Origin: Akkermansia muciniphila
GTDB lineage: Bacteria; Verrucomicrobiota; Verrucomicrobiia; Verrucomicrobiales; Akkermansiaceae
Reading direction: 5' to 3'
DNA length: 64,000 nucleotides
Assembly: GCA_945890645.1 (NCBI GenBank)
Contig: CAMDCV010000009.1
Coordinates: forward strand, 1-64,000
The translations under genes and the position numbers were made by a program. Below the pieces are notes generated by a model. The model ran no database searches, was not told the origin of the DNA, and saw only the letters and a program-made list of their open reading frames with translations. Shown here in pieces: positions 18,040-27,139 of this stretch. Within the stretch, counting starts at the first letter, position 1; each line of letters begins with the position of its first letter.

Positions 18040-19524
18040 ATGAAATCGATCTTTTTTCTACTCCTCACACTTACTTGCGCAACCGCAGAGGAAAAGCAGC
18101 GACCTAACATCTTATTCATCGCCATCGATGACCAAAACGATTGGATCGGTCACATGGGTGGTCATCCGATGTCTAAAACTCCCAACATCGATGCCCTAGC
18201 CAAACGCGGCACCACTTTTCTCAACGCCCACTGCCAGTCACCGCTGTGCAACTCCTCACGCGCGAGCTTGTTGTTAGGCAAACGCCCGACCAGCACCGGC
18301 ATCTACGGCCTCGCCCCCGCGCCACGCGAACATGCCGATCTTAAGAATCGCATTTCGCTGCCTCAACATTTCGCTGAGAACGGCTACCGCACTTACGCGA
18401 CCGGAAAAATTTTCCACATGGGCACGAACGCAGGCGGTGGAAAAAACGCACCAAAGGAATTCGACGTTACAGCACCCTTCGGCGGCGTCGGCACCTTTCC
18501 TCCCCAAAAACTCATCGGCGAGACGCCCATGGGTAATAACAAACTCATGGACTGGGGCGTCTGGCCACTCGATAACGACGACACCAGCAAGGGAGATTAC
18601 AAAGTCGCCACCTGGACCATCGAGCAAATCAAATCAGCACCGAAGGATCAGCCGTTTTTCATTGCTGCCGGATTTTTCCTACCCCACGTGCCCTGTTATG
18701 CCACGCAAAAGTGGTTCGATCTTTATCCCGATGACGATACCGTCCTGCCAAAAATTCTCGAAACCGATCGCGAAGACACACCACACTTTTCCTGGTACTT
18801 GCATTGGCAGTTGCCCGAGCCCCGATTGAAGTGGCTGAAAGAACACAAGCAATGGCGCAATCTCGTGCGCAGTTATCTCGCCAGCACCAGCTTTGTCGAT
18901 TCACAAGTCGGGCGCCTCATGACCGCACTCGAGGAAGCGGGCGTGGCTGATAACACCATCGTCGTCTTATGGAGCGATCATGGTTGGCACCTCGGCGAAA
19001 AAGGCATCAGCGGCAAAAACACTTTGTGGGATCGCGGCACCAAAGTTCCTCTTATTTTCGCTGGTCCCAGTGTCACGGGTGGTCAACGCTGCACACAACC
19101 GGCAGAGTTGTTAGACATGTATCCGACCTTGATCGATCTCACCAACGCACCCAAACGCGAAGGCATCGAAGGCCTCAGTCTCATGCCACAACTTAAAGAT
19201 GCCGCCACCAAACGCGAGCGCCCTGCGATCACCACACACAACCAAGGCAATCACGGCATCCGCAGCGAGCGTTGGCGCTACATCCACTATGCCGATGGCA
19301 CCGAGGAACTTTACGACATGATCGCCGACCCGAAAGAGTGGCACAATCTCGCCGCAAAACCAGAACACGCTGCCGTCATCGCCGAGCACAAAAAGTGGCT
19401 GCCATCTATCGACTTGCCACCCGCACCCAAAAGTGCCGCGCGCATTCTCACCTACGATATACAAACCGACCAAGCCACATGGGAAGGCAAACCCTTCAAA
19501 CGCACCGACCCGATACCTCAATGA
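18040..19524 (+). CDS. Secreted sulfatase, iduronate-2-sulfatase-like
   Basis: 494 residues with signal peptide MKSIFFLLLTLTCATA. Active-site motif is C-x-S-x-R (CNSSR, C70), within SPLCNSSRASLLLGKRPTST. Metal and substrate blocks include AIDDQND, GKIFHMG and WSDHGWHLGEKG. The last is typical of iduronate-2-sulfatase and related exo-sulfatases. The ATG at 18040 lies 10 bases after the esterase stop, so de-esterification and desulfation may be coordinated. It needs formylglycine maturation encoded elsewhere. Confidence 0.9.
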   Translation: MKSIFFLLLTLTCATAEEKQRPNILFIAIDDQNDWIGHMGGHPMSKTPNIDALAKRGTTFLNAHCQSPLCNSSRASLLLGKRPTSTGIYGLAPAPREHADLKNRISLPQHFAENGYRTYATGKIFHMGTNAGGGKNAPKEFDVTAPFGGVGTFPPQKLIGETPMGNNKLMDWGVWPLDNDDTSKGDYKVATWTIEQIKSAPKDQPFFIAAGFFLPHVPCYATQKWFDLYPDDDTVLPKILETDREDTPHFSWYLHWQLPEPRLKWLKEHKQWRNLVRSYLASTSFVDSQVGRLMTALEEAGVADNTIVVLWSDHGWHLGEKGISGKNTLWDRGTKVPLIFAGPSVTGGQRCTQPAELLDMYPTLIDLTNAPKREGIEGLSLMPQLKDAATKRERPAITTHNQGNHGIRSERWRYIHYADGTEELYDMIADPKEWHNLAAKPEHAAVIAEHKKWLPSIDLPPAPKSAARILTYDIQTDQATWEGKPFKRTDPIPQ

Positions 19525-19564
19525 AATCAACCTAAGGCCTTGGACTGCGCCCCTAAAGAACCAC

Positions 19565-21802
19565 ATGAAACTCTTAACTTTACTTTTCCTTTTCTTCACA
19601 TTCACCGCCCACGCCGCGCAAAAACCAAACATCCTCCTCATCATGGTGGATGATCTCGGCTTTTCCGACCTTGGATGTTACGGTAGTGAAATCGAGACTC
19701 CTCATCTCGACAAACTCGCGACCAATGGCCTGCGCATGTCGCAATTTTACAACACGGCCAAATGTCATTCCTCACGCGTCAGTTTGCTCACCGGACGCTG
19801 GTGTCGGCAGGCCGGCGACGAGAGCATGCGCCGTGCCGTTACCATTCCCGAGGTGCTAGCACCCGCCGGCTATTTCACCGCCATGACCGGAAAATGGCAT
19901 CTAACGAAACAACCGACTGACTTCGGCTTCCAACGCTACTTTGGCCATCTCTCCGGCTCGACCAACTACTACACCGGCGACAAAACTTTCCAACTGAATG
20001 GCAAGCCTTGGTCGGTGCCGAAAGAAGGATTTTACACCACCGTCGCCAATGTCGATCACGCCATCAACTTCCTCGGCGAAGCGCGCACAGAAAAGAAGCC
20101 GTGGTTTCTGTACATCGCCTTCAATGCGCCCCATGCGCCTTTACAACCGATGGAAGTGGATTACAAAAAATACCTCGGACGTTATGATGTCGGCTGGGAT
20201 GCCATTCGCGCGGCACGGGTCGAAAAGCAAAAGAAGATTGGTTTACTTCCGGCCGAACTTCCCATTCCACCGCGCCCTGATCACGTCCGCGCCTGGGACA
20301 AACTCACACCCGATCAACGGACGTGGGAGGCCAAGCGCATGACCGCCTATGCCGCATTGATTGATCGCATAGATCAAGAACTCGGCCGCCTGATCGCTGA
20401 TCTTGAAAAAGCCAACGATCTCTCAAACACCCTGATTGTCTTCGTTTCCGACAACGGTGCTTGCCCCTACGATCGATCGAACACGAACATCGACAAAGAA
20501 CCTTTTTCCCCCGATACCAAATGGACCGATAGCACCGGCTGGGCTTGGGCGCGCAATAGCCCATTCCGCTACTACAAACAAAATCAATTTGAAGGCGGCA
20601 TCGCTTCCCCTGCGATTCTTCATTGGCCCGCTGGCCTGAAAACCAAAGCGGGTACCATCAACAACAACCCCGCGCACTTGGTCGATGTGCTGCCTACCTT
20701 CGCCGCGGTTGCGGGTGCGAGCGTGCCTATCACATTTCCCGGTCGTGATCTCACGCCACTCGTCGGTATTTCACTCGCGCCGATTTTGGCAGGGGAAACA
20801 ATGACCAAACGTCCGCCGATTCATCTCCTCTATGGCAGCGATCGCGGCCTGCGCGATGGCGAATGGAAACTCGTGAGTTTTCAGAGTCAACCATGGGAGC
20901 TCTATCATATCCCGACCGACCGCGCGGAAACCATTAACGTCGCCGCGCAGCATCCGGAAATCGTCGAGCGCATGGCGAAAATTTGGCACGACATGAGCAA
21001 AGACGTATTGATGTCTCCGGCAGCCGAGATCAAGCCCGTCGGCATCGAATCCACCGAGCATCTCCATCGCGAGTGGACCAAGTATGATAAAACAGATTCC
21101 TCTAACAAAAAAGCCAAGGCAAAAGAACTAAAGCCCTTCACCCCCGCCGCTGATACCGCTGGCCCATGGGAAATGAAGCCCAACCCCAAGTTGCCAAACG
21201 TTCTCATCCTCGGCGATTCGATTTCCATCGGCTACACCCGCGATGCGCGCGCCATCTTACAAGGTAAAGCGAACGTCTATCGCCCGATGGCACCAAACAA
21301 CAAACAACCCGCCAACTGTGGCGATACCACCATCGGCCTCGCCAACATCGATGCTTGGCTCGGCCAACAAAAATGGGACGTCATTCACTTCAACTGGGGC
21401 CTGTGGGACCTATGCTACCGCAATCCCGAATCCAAAGAGCAAGGCAATCGCGATAAAGTTAACGGCAAGCTCTCGACCTCACCCGATGACTACCGTCGCA
21501 ATCTCGAAGCACTCATCGCAAAAATGAAAGCCACTGGTGCCAAACTCATATGGGCCAGCACCACCCTCGTACCCGAGGGCGAAGTCGGTCGCATCGTTGG
21601 CGATGATGCCAAGTACAACGTTATTGCCGCCGAAGTGATGAAAAAACACAACATTCCCGTCAATGATCTCCACACCACCACCAAAGCCTTCACGCCTGCG
21701 ATGTTCGTAAAACCCGGCGATGTTCATTACACGGATGAAGGTTCCAAAGCATTAGCAAAACAAGTCGCGGAACACATCAGCCGAGCACTAACAAAAAATT
21801 AA
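19565..21802 (+). CDS. Sulfatase fused to an SGNH esterase
   Basis: 745 residues with signal peptide MKLLTLLFLFFTFTAHA. Residues ~20-500 are a sulfatase with IMVDDLGFSDLGCYG, active-site CHSSR (C67), GKWHL and FVSDNGACPYD. A charged linker (about 500-540) leads to a second enzyme: an SGNH hydrolase with nucleophile in LILGDSISIGYT (GDS at 550-552), FNWGLWDL as the Asn block and GDVHYTDEG with D719/H721. One exported polypeptide therefore has both desulfation and de-esterification active sites. All motifs look intact. The ATG at 19565 is chosen because the upstream extension overlaps the previous gene. Its end overlaps the convergent GH128-like gene by 4 bases. Confidence 0.92.
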   Translation: MKLLTLLFLFFTFTAHAAQKPNILLIMVDDLGFSDLGCYGSEIETPHLDKLATNGLRMSQFYNTAKCHSSRVSLLTGRWCRQAGDESMRRAVTIPEVLAPAGYFTAMTGKWHLTKQPTDFGFQRYFGHLSGSTNYYTGDKTFQLNGKPWSVPKEGFYTTVANVDHAINFLGEARTEKKPWFLYIAFNAPHAPLQPMEVDYKKYLGRYDVGWDAIRAARVEKQKKIGLLPAELPIPPRPDHVRAWDKLTPDQRTWEAKRMTAYAALIDRIDQELGRLIADLEKANDLSNTLIVFVSDNGACPYDRSNTNIDKEPFSPDTKWTDSTGWAWARNSPFRYYKQNQFEGGIASPAILHWPAGLKTKAGTINNNPAHLVDVLPTFAAVAGASVPITFPGRDLTPLVGISLAPILAGETMTKRPPIHLLYGSDRGLRDGEWKLVSFQSQPWELYHIPTDRAETINVAAQHPEIVERMAKIWHDMSKDVLMSPAAEIKPVGIESTEHLHREWTKYDKTDSSNKKAKAKELKPFTPAADTAGPWEMKPNPKLPNVLILGDSISIGYTRDARAILQGKANVYRPMAPNNKQPANCGDTTIGLANIDAWLGQQKWDVIHFNWGLWDLCYRNPESKEQGNRDKVNGKLSTSPDDYRRNLEALIAKMKATGAKLIWASTTLVPEGEVGRIVGDDAKYNVIAAEVMKKHNIPVNDLHTTTKAFTPAMFVKPGDVHYTDEGSKALAKQVAEHISRALTKN

Positions 21803-22566
21803 ACTCCGGCATCACGGTAAAGTTCCCCCATTCGTGTTAGCGTGCCATCCTCTTTCAGTAAACTATGCGGCTTACCAGGAGCTGGATTGAAGTAGGCATA
21901 ACGCTCCACCACTGGATTCTTTTCGAGAAACTTCAGCGAATCCTTGAGAAAAGAAAAATTCTCTTTCTCATCACCGGCCCAGCCATTGAACTCGGTAATC
22001 CAAACTTTCCTACGGCCGTGAGTTTTCGACAGATCTTCGACAAATTCTTCGAAGGCATTGGCATCACGCGAGCGGTACCAATGCACGGCCACAAAATCCA
22101 TATGCAGTTCTTTCTCTTTCGCTTTCTCCATGAACTCTGCAAACCAGTCCATGCCTTTTTTATCAGAAGAACAGGCAGGAGAGCCTAACCGCACTTTCAT
22201 GCGTTCCGCTAACTTCACCAACTGCGGCCATAGATCGAGCACTTGATTGACAGTCAAATTGCCTTGATCCGCACGTTCCGGCTCATTGAATCCGAGTATG
22301 CTATCGATGCCACGCAACTTCCGCACAACATCAAAAGCATTATCATTGATGGTGCCACCCCCTTTGAACAGCGGCACAAATTGTTGTTTTTGTTCACCCG
22401 GTCTCACCATCCAGTTGTAGTACCAATGCGCATTAAATTGTGTAGGTAAATCCCCTTTACCTCCGGCCCAGCCCTTCTTGCCAATCGGCCCCTTTGGCGC
22501 AGCAAAAAGTGGGAACGAAGCGGTCGCGGCGAGTGAACCAGCTAGGAAATTGCGTCGTGTAATCAT
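21799..22566 (-). CDS. Tat-exported GH128-like glycoside hydrolase (Asl1-type catalytic domain)
   Basis: 255 residues starting with a twin-arginine signal (MITRRNFLAGSLAATASF). The fold signature is a TIM barrel with ILGFNEPE (E95, likely acid/base) and KVWITEFNGW (E192, likely nucleophile). VHWYR lies between them. This is the pattern of glycosyl_hydro_cc / GH128 endo-beta-1,3-glucanases. The ATG at 22566 is preferred over a TTG six codons upstream. It is the only reverse-strand enzyme inside the sulfatase block. If active on beta-1,3-glucan or a related backbone, it would complement the side-group removers around it; this is inference. Confidence 0.85.
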   Translation of the reverse strand: MITRRNFLAGSLAATASFPLFAAPKGPIGKKGWAGGKGDLPTQFNAHWYYNWMVRPGEQKQQFVPLFKGGGTINDNAFDVVRKLRGIDSILGFNEPERADQGNLTVNQVLDLWPQLVKLAERMKVRLGSPACSSDKKGMDWFAEFMEKAKEKELHMDFVAVHWYRSRDANAFEEFVEDLSKTHGRRKVWITEFNGWAGDEKENFSFLKDSLKFLEKNPVVERYAYFNPAPGKPHSLLKEDGTLTRMGELYRDAGV

Positions 22567-22658
22567 CGCTGGCAAACTGACCAATTACCCGAATTGGGTC
22601 AACCGCAAAATACTTGCCAAATCTGTATCGACTCGTTACTAGTGTTCCTCAACATTGC

Positions 22659-24035
22659 ATGAAACTCTTAGTTCTTCTCGCCTGCTTGTGCCTGCCGTCA
22701 ATCGCCGCACCACAGCCCAATTTTCTCTTTATCATTGCAGATGACCATCGCTGGGATGCCATGGGATCAGTCCAGCGTGAGCAAGGGGAAAAGGGCCGCT
22801 TCCCATGGATCGATTCGCCAGCCTTGGACCGACTCGCGGCAGAGGGCGTGCGCTTTCGCAATGCCTTTGTGGTTCACTCGATCTGTTCCCCCGGCCGTGC
22901 GGCGTTTCTCACTGGGCAATACAACCACGTCAATGGCATCATTAACAATAACAAGCCCTTTCCTACAGACGCCGTAACCCACGCCACTTTATTGCGCACT
23001 GCGGGATATACCACTGCCTACTTCGGAAAATGGCACATGGGAGAGCAAAAAGGCCAGCGTCCTGGCTTCGATCACTCGGCTAGCTTTATCGGACAGGGCA
23101 TCTACCAGAATTGTCCCTTTGAAATCAACGGCGAAACGAAGGCGACAACCGGCTGGGTTGATGATGTCAGCACCGATCTTGCCATCGACTGGATGAAACA
23201 AAAACGTGACAAGCCCTTCTCCATGGTCGTGGGTTTCAAAAGCCCGCACAACCGCCGCGGTGGTGAGAATTTACCGGAGCGACTTCTCTCCTTTTACAAC
23301 GGTAAAATCAGTCGCCCCGTACCCAATCTTACCACTCCCGCCATCTATCACAAACCTGATCCAGCCACCGGGCTTTATGGTCGTGGACTCGCCGATAACG
23401 ATGTCCATCTCGACTACCTCCGCCACGTGAAAGGCATCGATGAGAATCTCGGGCGCTTGTTAGATACACTCGACCAACTTAATCTAACAGAAGATACCGT
23501 CGTCGTTTACACCAGCGACAACGGCTATTTTCTTGGTGAACATGGATGCGGCGACAAACGAGCTCTTTACGAAGAATCCCTGCGTATACCTTTTCTTGTT
23601 CGATACCCGCGAATGTTCAAAAAAGGACAACTCATTGATGACATCGTGCTCAATATCGATTTGGCACCCACCTTCCTCGACCTCGCCGCACAGCCGATTC
23701 CCACAAAAATGCATGGCGTGAGTTGGAAGCCTCTCGCCACCGGGGAAAAACCAGCCAACTGGCGCACATACTTTCTCGCGTATTATTATAAAGAACTCGG
23801 CGATACGCCCACGTGCGTCGGGATTCGCACTGCGAGTGCAAAGCTCGTTCACTATCATGGCAAGCCCGAATTTACAGAAGCCTTTGATCTCAGCAGGGAC
23901 CCCTATGAAACGAACAACCTCGCCAAAGACGCGGCATTCACAACACCTCTGCGCACGTCAATGATCGAGCTCGCCAACAAGCTTGACTACAAGTTACCCA
24001 CTGAACTTTCGAGCGCTCCCGAAAAAAGCGAATAA
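22659..24035 (+). CDS. Secreted type I sulfatase
   Basis: 458 residues with signal peptide MKLLVLLACLCLPSIAA. The motifs are FLFIIADDHRWDAMG, active-site CSPGR (C76) in HSICSPGRAAFLTGQYNHV, GKWHMGEQ and YTSDNGYFLGEHG. They place it in the branch of sulfatases often annotated as N-sulfoglucosamine or arylsulfatase types. The C-terminus ends with the usual YYKELGDTPTCVGIRTASA and DPYETNNLAKD segments. The ATG at 22659 starts the signal peptide; the in-frame upstream start at 22614 does not. It is divergent from the GH128-like gene, with 92 bases between starts, and ends 14 bases before the convergent regulator. Confidence 0.92.
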   Translation: MKLLVLLACLCLPSIAAPQPNFLFIIADDHRWDAMGSVQREQGEKGRFPWIDSPALDRLAAEGVRFRNAFVVHSICSPGRAAFLTGQYNHVNGIINNNKPFPTDAVTHATLLRTAGYTTAYFGKWHMGEQKGQRPGFDHSASFIGQGIYQNCPFEINGETKATTGWVDDVSTDLAIDWMKQKRDKPFSMVVGFKSPHNRRGGENLPERLLSFYNGKISRPVPNLTTPAIYHKPDPATGLYGRGLADNDVHLDYLRHVKGIDENLGRLLDTLDQLNLTEDTVVVYTSDNGYFLGEHGCGDKRALYEESLRIPFLVRYPRMFKKGQLIDDIVLNIDLAPTFLDLAAQPIPTKMHGVSWKPLATGEKPANWRTYFLAYYYKELGDTPTCVGIRTASAKLVHYHGKPEFTEAFDLSRDPYETNNLAKDAAFTTPLRTSMIELANKLDYKLPTELSSAPEKSE

Positions 24036-24049
24036 CGTCCACAAGCGAC

Positions 24050-25123
24050 TTACATTCTACTTTTGGCTGCTACCGCAATCGTGCCGCCGTAGACAAATTC
24101 GGCAGGTGTTAAGGTTTGACGCAGATCTTTTTTGCCTCGGCTAATATTCGAAGCCCATCGCAAGATGCGGCGGATCACTGGCCGACTGTCCCATCGTATA
24201 TGCGAGATGGGTGGATCACACCAATTGAGCGAAGGAGAATGATCCGTGCAAATCAACGACACATCCTCAGGAACACGAATACTTTTACGTGCCAAATATT
24301 GCAGTGTTCCTACCAATTGCGGGATTTCATCCACAATCAAGGCTGTCGGCGGAGAAGAAGCAAATAGTGAGTCCAAGCGAGCAAGGTAGCTACCAATCGA
24401 CTCATCCCAACTCGGCAAATTGTAGTCGCTCACGGGCAATTGATGCGCGGCCAGCTCCATGAGAAACGCTCGCTCTAACGCACCCGGGGTAGGAATCCGC
24501 CGTGGCGGACGCACCATCATCACGATGCGCTTATGACCCAACGCGATGAGCTTGCGTGTTACCTCAGCTAACACCGGGATTTTATCCGGCCCTGCAGCGG
24601 CAATCGGCAGACCTCTGCGTCTTCCAAACAGAGAAAATACTGGCAACGGTTGCTTGGAAAACCACTGCAAGACATCGCGCGATGCGGCAACCACTAACCA
24701 CGCATCAGCTTCCGTTTGGAGCACTAAGCGTTTGACCAGTTTCACATTCATGCCCATTTCATTGAGAAAGCGTGGCGCGTAAAATGCTTTGTGGCCCGCT
24801 TCATTGAGTGCGAACATGAGATTCATGACATAGTCAACTTTGCAATCATCCTCTTCGTTGGCCAATATGGCGATACGCAAATTCGTTGGCGCGCGACGAC
24901 TGGGCAAGATGATTTTTCTTTTCCGACCCGCTCCCTGCGCTATCAATAATCCGTCTTCCTCTAGCAAACACATGGCCGCATCAATCGTCTTGCGATCAAT
25001 ACCCAGCGCTGCCGAAAGTTGAGGTGAACCTGGCATCATACCTATCCATGTTTCACGAAGTAACTCCCCGCGCAAATAGTCCGCTACTTGCTGCGATGGC
25101 GACAAAATCGCAAAATCTGACAT
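24050..25123 (-). CDS. GntR-HTH / LacI-type sensor transcriptional regulator
   Basis: 357 residues. The first ~70 form a winged helix of GntR type (SPSQQVADYLRGELLRETW, then IDRKTIDAAMCLLEEDGLLI). The rest is a periplasmic-binding-protein-like sensor of the LacI/GalR kind with LRIAILANEEDD, LIALGHKRIVMMVRPPRR and VPEDVSLICTDHSP. This hybrid is common in Verrucomicrobiota and typically senses a sugar. The ATG at 25123 is used; the longer reading begins with TTG. Its position at the end of the sulfatase block and upstream of malQ makes local sugar-responsive control plausible but unproven. A paralogue lies at 57044. Confidence 0.82.
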   Translation of the reverse strand: MSDFAILSPSQQVADYLRGELLRETWIGMMPGSPQLSAALGIDRKTIDAAMCLLEEDGLLIAQGAGRKRKIILPSRRAPTNLRIAILANEEDDCKVDYVMNLMFALNEAGHKAFYAPRFLNEMGMNVKLVKRLVLQTEADAWLVVAASRDVLQWFSKQPLPVFSLFGRRRGLPIAAAGPDKIPVLAEVTRKLIALGHKRIVMMVRPPRRIPTPGALERAFLMELAAHQLPVSDYNLPSWDESIGSYLARLDSLFASSPPTALIVDEIPQLVGTLQYLARKSIRVPEDVSLICTDHSPSLNWCDPPISHIRWDSRPVIRRILRWASNISRGKKDLRQTLTPAEFVYGGTIAVAAKSRM

Positions 25124-25183
25124 GAATGGATCCTGCCCATTTTCGGACAAGTTACGAGAAAATAATAAATTGCTGCGATAAAG

Positions 25184-25297
25184 TACAATCGCTAAGGGTG
25201 GGCGCGTCTGAAAGATTCCCTACGGGGTTGGATCATGTCTTCGGGCATGGTTCGGGCGAGAAGCATTAAGGGGTTTTTGCTTCTCGCCCATTTTTTT
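25184..25297 (+). ncRNA. Candidate structured small RNA with its own promoter and terminator
   Basis: Between the regulator and malQ lies a TACAAT -10-like hexamer (25184-25189). About 100 bases follow that form hairpins around CCCTACGGGG and CATGTCTTCGGGCATG. They end in a strong intrinsic terminator: GGGCGAGAAGC at 25254-25264 pairs with GCTTCTCGCCC at 25279-25289, followed by seven Ts. The transcript would run from about 25196 to 25297. No protein frame is credible here and it does not match SRP, 6S or tmRNA signatures that I can recognise. A leader attenuator for malQ is the main alternative. Confidence 0.5.
25254..25297 (+). terminator. Intrinsic terminator upstream of malQ
   Basis: An 11-bp perfect GC-rich stem (25254-25264 with 25279-25289) has a 14-base loop and a T-run at 25291-25297. 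It lies 82 bases before the malQ ATG. It either ends a small RNA or works as an attenuator. Confidence 0.88.
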
Positions 25298-25378
25298 GCC
25301 GTAGCTCAACCTCATGAAGACGGCTCATGCCGAAATATCGCTTGCCACGGGCCAGCGTATGTTGAGAATTCCGGCCAC

Positions 25379-27112
25379 ATGAAATTGCGAAACCAACGCC
25401 GTGCCGGCGTTTTACTTCCCGCGTTTTCTCCCCGACGCAAAGACGATCTCGGTATCGGTGACACGCGAGCTCTCGAAGAATGGATTCGCTGGGCGGCCTC
25501 TCATCATGTGGGCTTTTTGCAATTGCTGCCGATCAATGAAACAGGCGCTGACAATAGCCCTTACAATGCGATTTCCTCCGTTGCCCTTGATCCCGTTTAT
25601 TTGACCATGGATCCGCAGCTCATTCCCGGGCTGCACGAGAGCGACAGCACAGCCGCGCGCGCATTCCTCGGCAAAGAGGTGCTGGAGGCTCGTCTCGTCG
25701 ATTATGCCAAAGTAGGTATTTGCAAACGCACTTTGCTCGAGACAGCCTATTCGCGATTTCTCGCAGGAGATTTCGCTGCGGAAAAACAGGAACTTCGAAT
25801 CTTCCAACAGGAAGAAGCCTCTTGGTTAAATGACTACAGTCTATTTCGTTGGTTGATGGAACAAGCGGGCGGGCGAGAACATTGGGATCACTGGCCGAAG
25901 GCGTTTCACACACCAGCGTTAGCTCGCGAGTATTTTCATGCAGAGCGCCGCAAACGGGGAGACCTAGTCGTGCGAGAGCAGACGTATTTCTCATGGGTAC
26001 AGTGGCTCTGTTTCCGCCAATGGCGAGCCGTCAGAGCCCTCGCCGATCAACTCGGCGTCCAACTTATGGGCGATGTCCCCATCGGCATTTCTTACCATTC
26101 AGCTGATGTTTTTTTTCAGCCCGAACAGTTTGACCTCGAATGGTTCGGCGGCGCACCTGCAGAGACGATGTTCAAGCACGACCTTTTCATCCAACGCTGG
26201 GGACAGAACTGGGGCGTGCCACTTTATCGCTGGGACACCATGGAGGAAAACGGTTACACATGGTGGAAACAGCGCATCGGCAAACTAACGGAAATTTTTA
26301 ACATCTTCCGCATCGATCACATCCTCGGCTTCTATCGCATTTACGCCTTCCCCTGGCGACCCGAACGCAATCCGGAAATGATCGACCTCTCACCCGATGA
26401 AGCGAAACAACGCACTGGGGGACGCCTTCCCCAATGGGCCTGGCGCGATGACAACACGGAAGAAAACCGCAGAGCGAATCGCGACGATGGCGACCGCCGA
26501 TTGCGAGCGATCATCGCCGCCGCGGGTGACAGTGAAGTCGTGGGCGAGGACCTCGGCTGCGTTCCCGAATATGTGAGACCCCATCTTGAATCACTTGGCA
26601 TTGCCGGCTTCCGCATTCCTCATTGGGATTCTGATGACGGCCACGTAGTCAATGGAACTCGCTATCCGGAGTGTTCTTTCGCCACTTACGCCACGCACGA
26701 TCATGATACTCTCGCCTCGTTGTGGGAATCGTTTCGTTTGAATGCCATCGGTGCCACCTGCACCGCTGATGAGCAAGCAGGAGGACAATGGAATATCCGT
26801 ATGATGGCGGAATTCGGGGACATGGACATCGATATCGAAAACCCACCAGTGTACAATCACGATGTACAGTGGAAATTGTTAGACGCGCTGCTGGCCTGCC
26901 GTTCTCGTTATGCCGCTCTGATGATCACTGATCTCTTTGGCATGATCGATCGCTACAACATGCCTGGCACTGTAGGTGCAGAAAACTGGAGCTTCCGCCT
27001 TCCCTTCACACTCGAAGAAATGCTCGCAGATCCAGATAAACAAAAAGAACTGCAACAACTCGAAGCATCCATCAAACGCCATCGCCCACTGGATTCAGTG
27101 TCATCGCAATGA
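25379..27112 (+). CDS. malQ: 4-alpha-glucanotransferase (amylomaltase, GH77)
   Basis: 577 residues, usual for short-form MalQ. Signature segments are NETGADNSPYNAISSVALDP near the start, FRIDHILGFYRIYAFPW with the nucleophilic Asp, VVGEDLGCVP with the acid/base Glu, YATHDHDTLASLW with the transition-state Asp, and GTVGAENWSFRLP at the end. It transfers maltooligosaccharide chains in glycogen/maltodextrin metabolism in the cytoplasm. The ATG at 25379 fits the family start (MKLRNQRRAGVLLPAF). The frame continues upstream to 25235, but that part runs through the small-RNA/terminator hairpin and is not coding. Confidence 0.95.
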   Translation: MKLRNQRRAGVLLPAFSPRRKDDLGIGDTRALEEWIRWAASHHVGFLQLLPINETGADNSPYNAISSVALDPVYLTMDPQLIPGLHESDSTAARAFLGKEVLEARLVDYAKVGICKRTLLETAYSRFLAGDFAAEKQELRIFQQEEASWLNDYSLFRWLMEQAGGREHWDHWPKAFHTPALAREYFHAERRKRGDLVVREQTYFSWVQWLCFRQWRAVRALADQLGVQLMGDVPIGISYHSADVFFQPEQFDLEWFGGAPAETMFKHDLFIQRWGQNWGVPLYRWDTMEENGYTWWKQRIGKLTEIFNIFRIDHILGFYRIYAFPWRPERNPEMIDLSPDEAKQRTGGRLPQWAWRDDNTEENRRANRDDGDRRLRAIIAAAGDSEVVGEDLGCVPEYVRPHLESLGIAGFRIPHWDSDDGHVVNGTRYPECSFATYATHDHDTLASLWESFRLNAIGATCTADEQAGGQWNIRMMAEFGDMDIDIENPPVYNHDVQWKLLDALLACRSRYAALMITDLFGMIDRYNMPGTVGAENWSFRLPFTLEEMLADPDKQKELQQLEASIKRHRPLDSVSSQ

Positions 27113-27139
27113 TACACGTGAAGCAAGTCGGTGAGATCA

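Noticed and set aside
25184-25297. SRP RNA, 6S RNA or tmRNA
   Set aside because: The conserved GGAAGGAAGCAG-like SRP loop, the 6S open bubble and the tmRNA Ala-acceptor are all absent.
25235-25378. N-terminal extension of MalQ
   Set aside because: It would translate the terminator hairpin and has no similarity to MalQ; the family start is at 25379.
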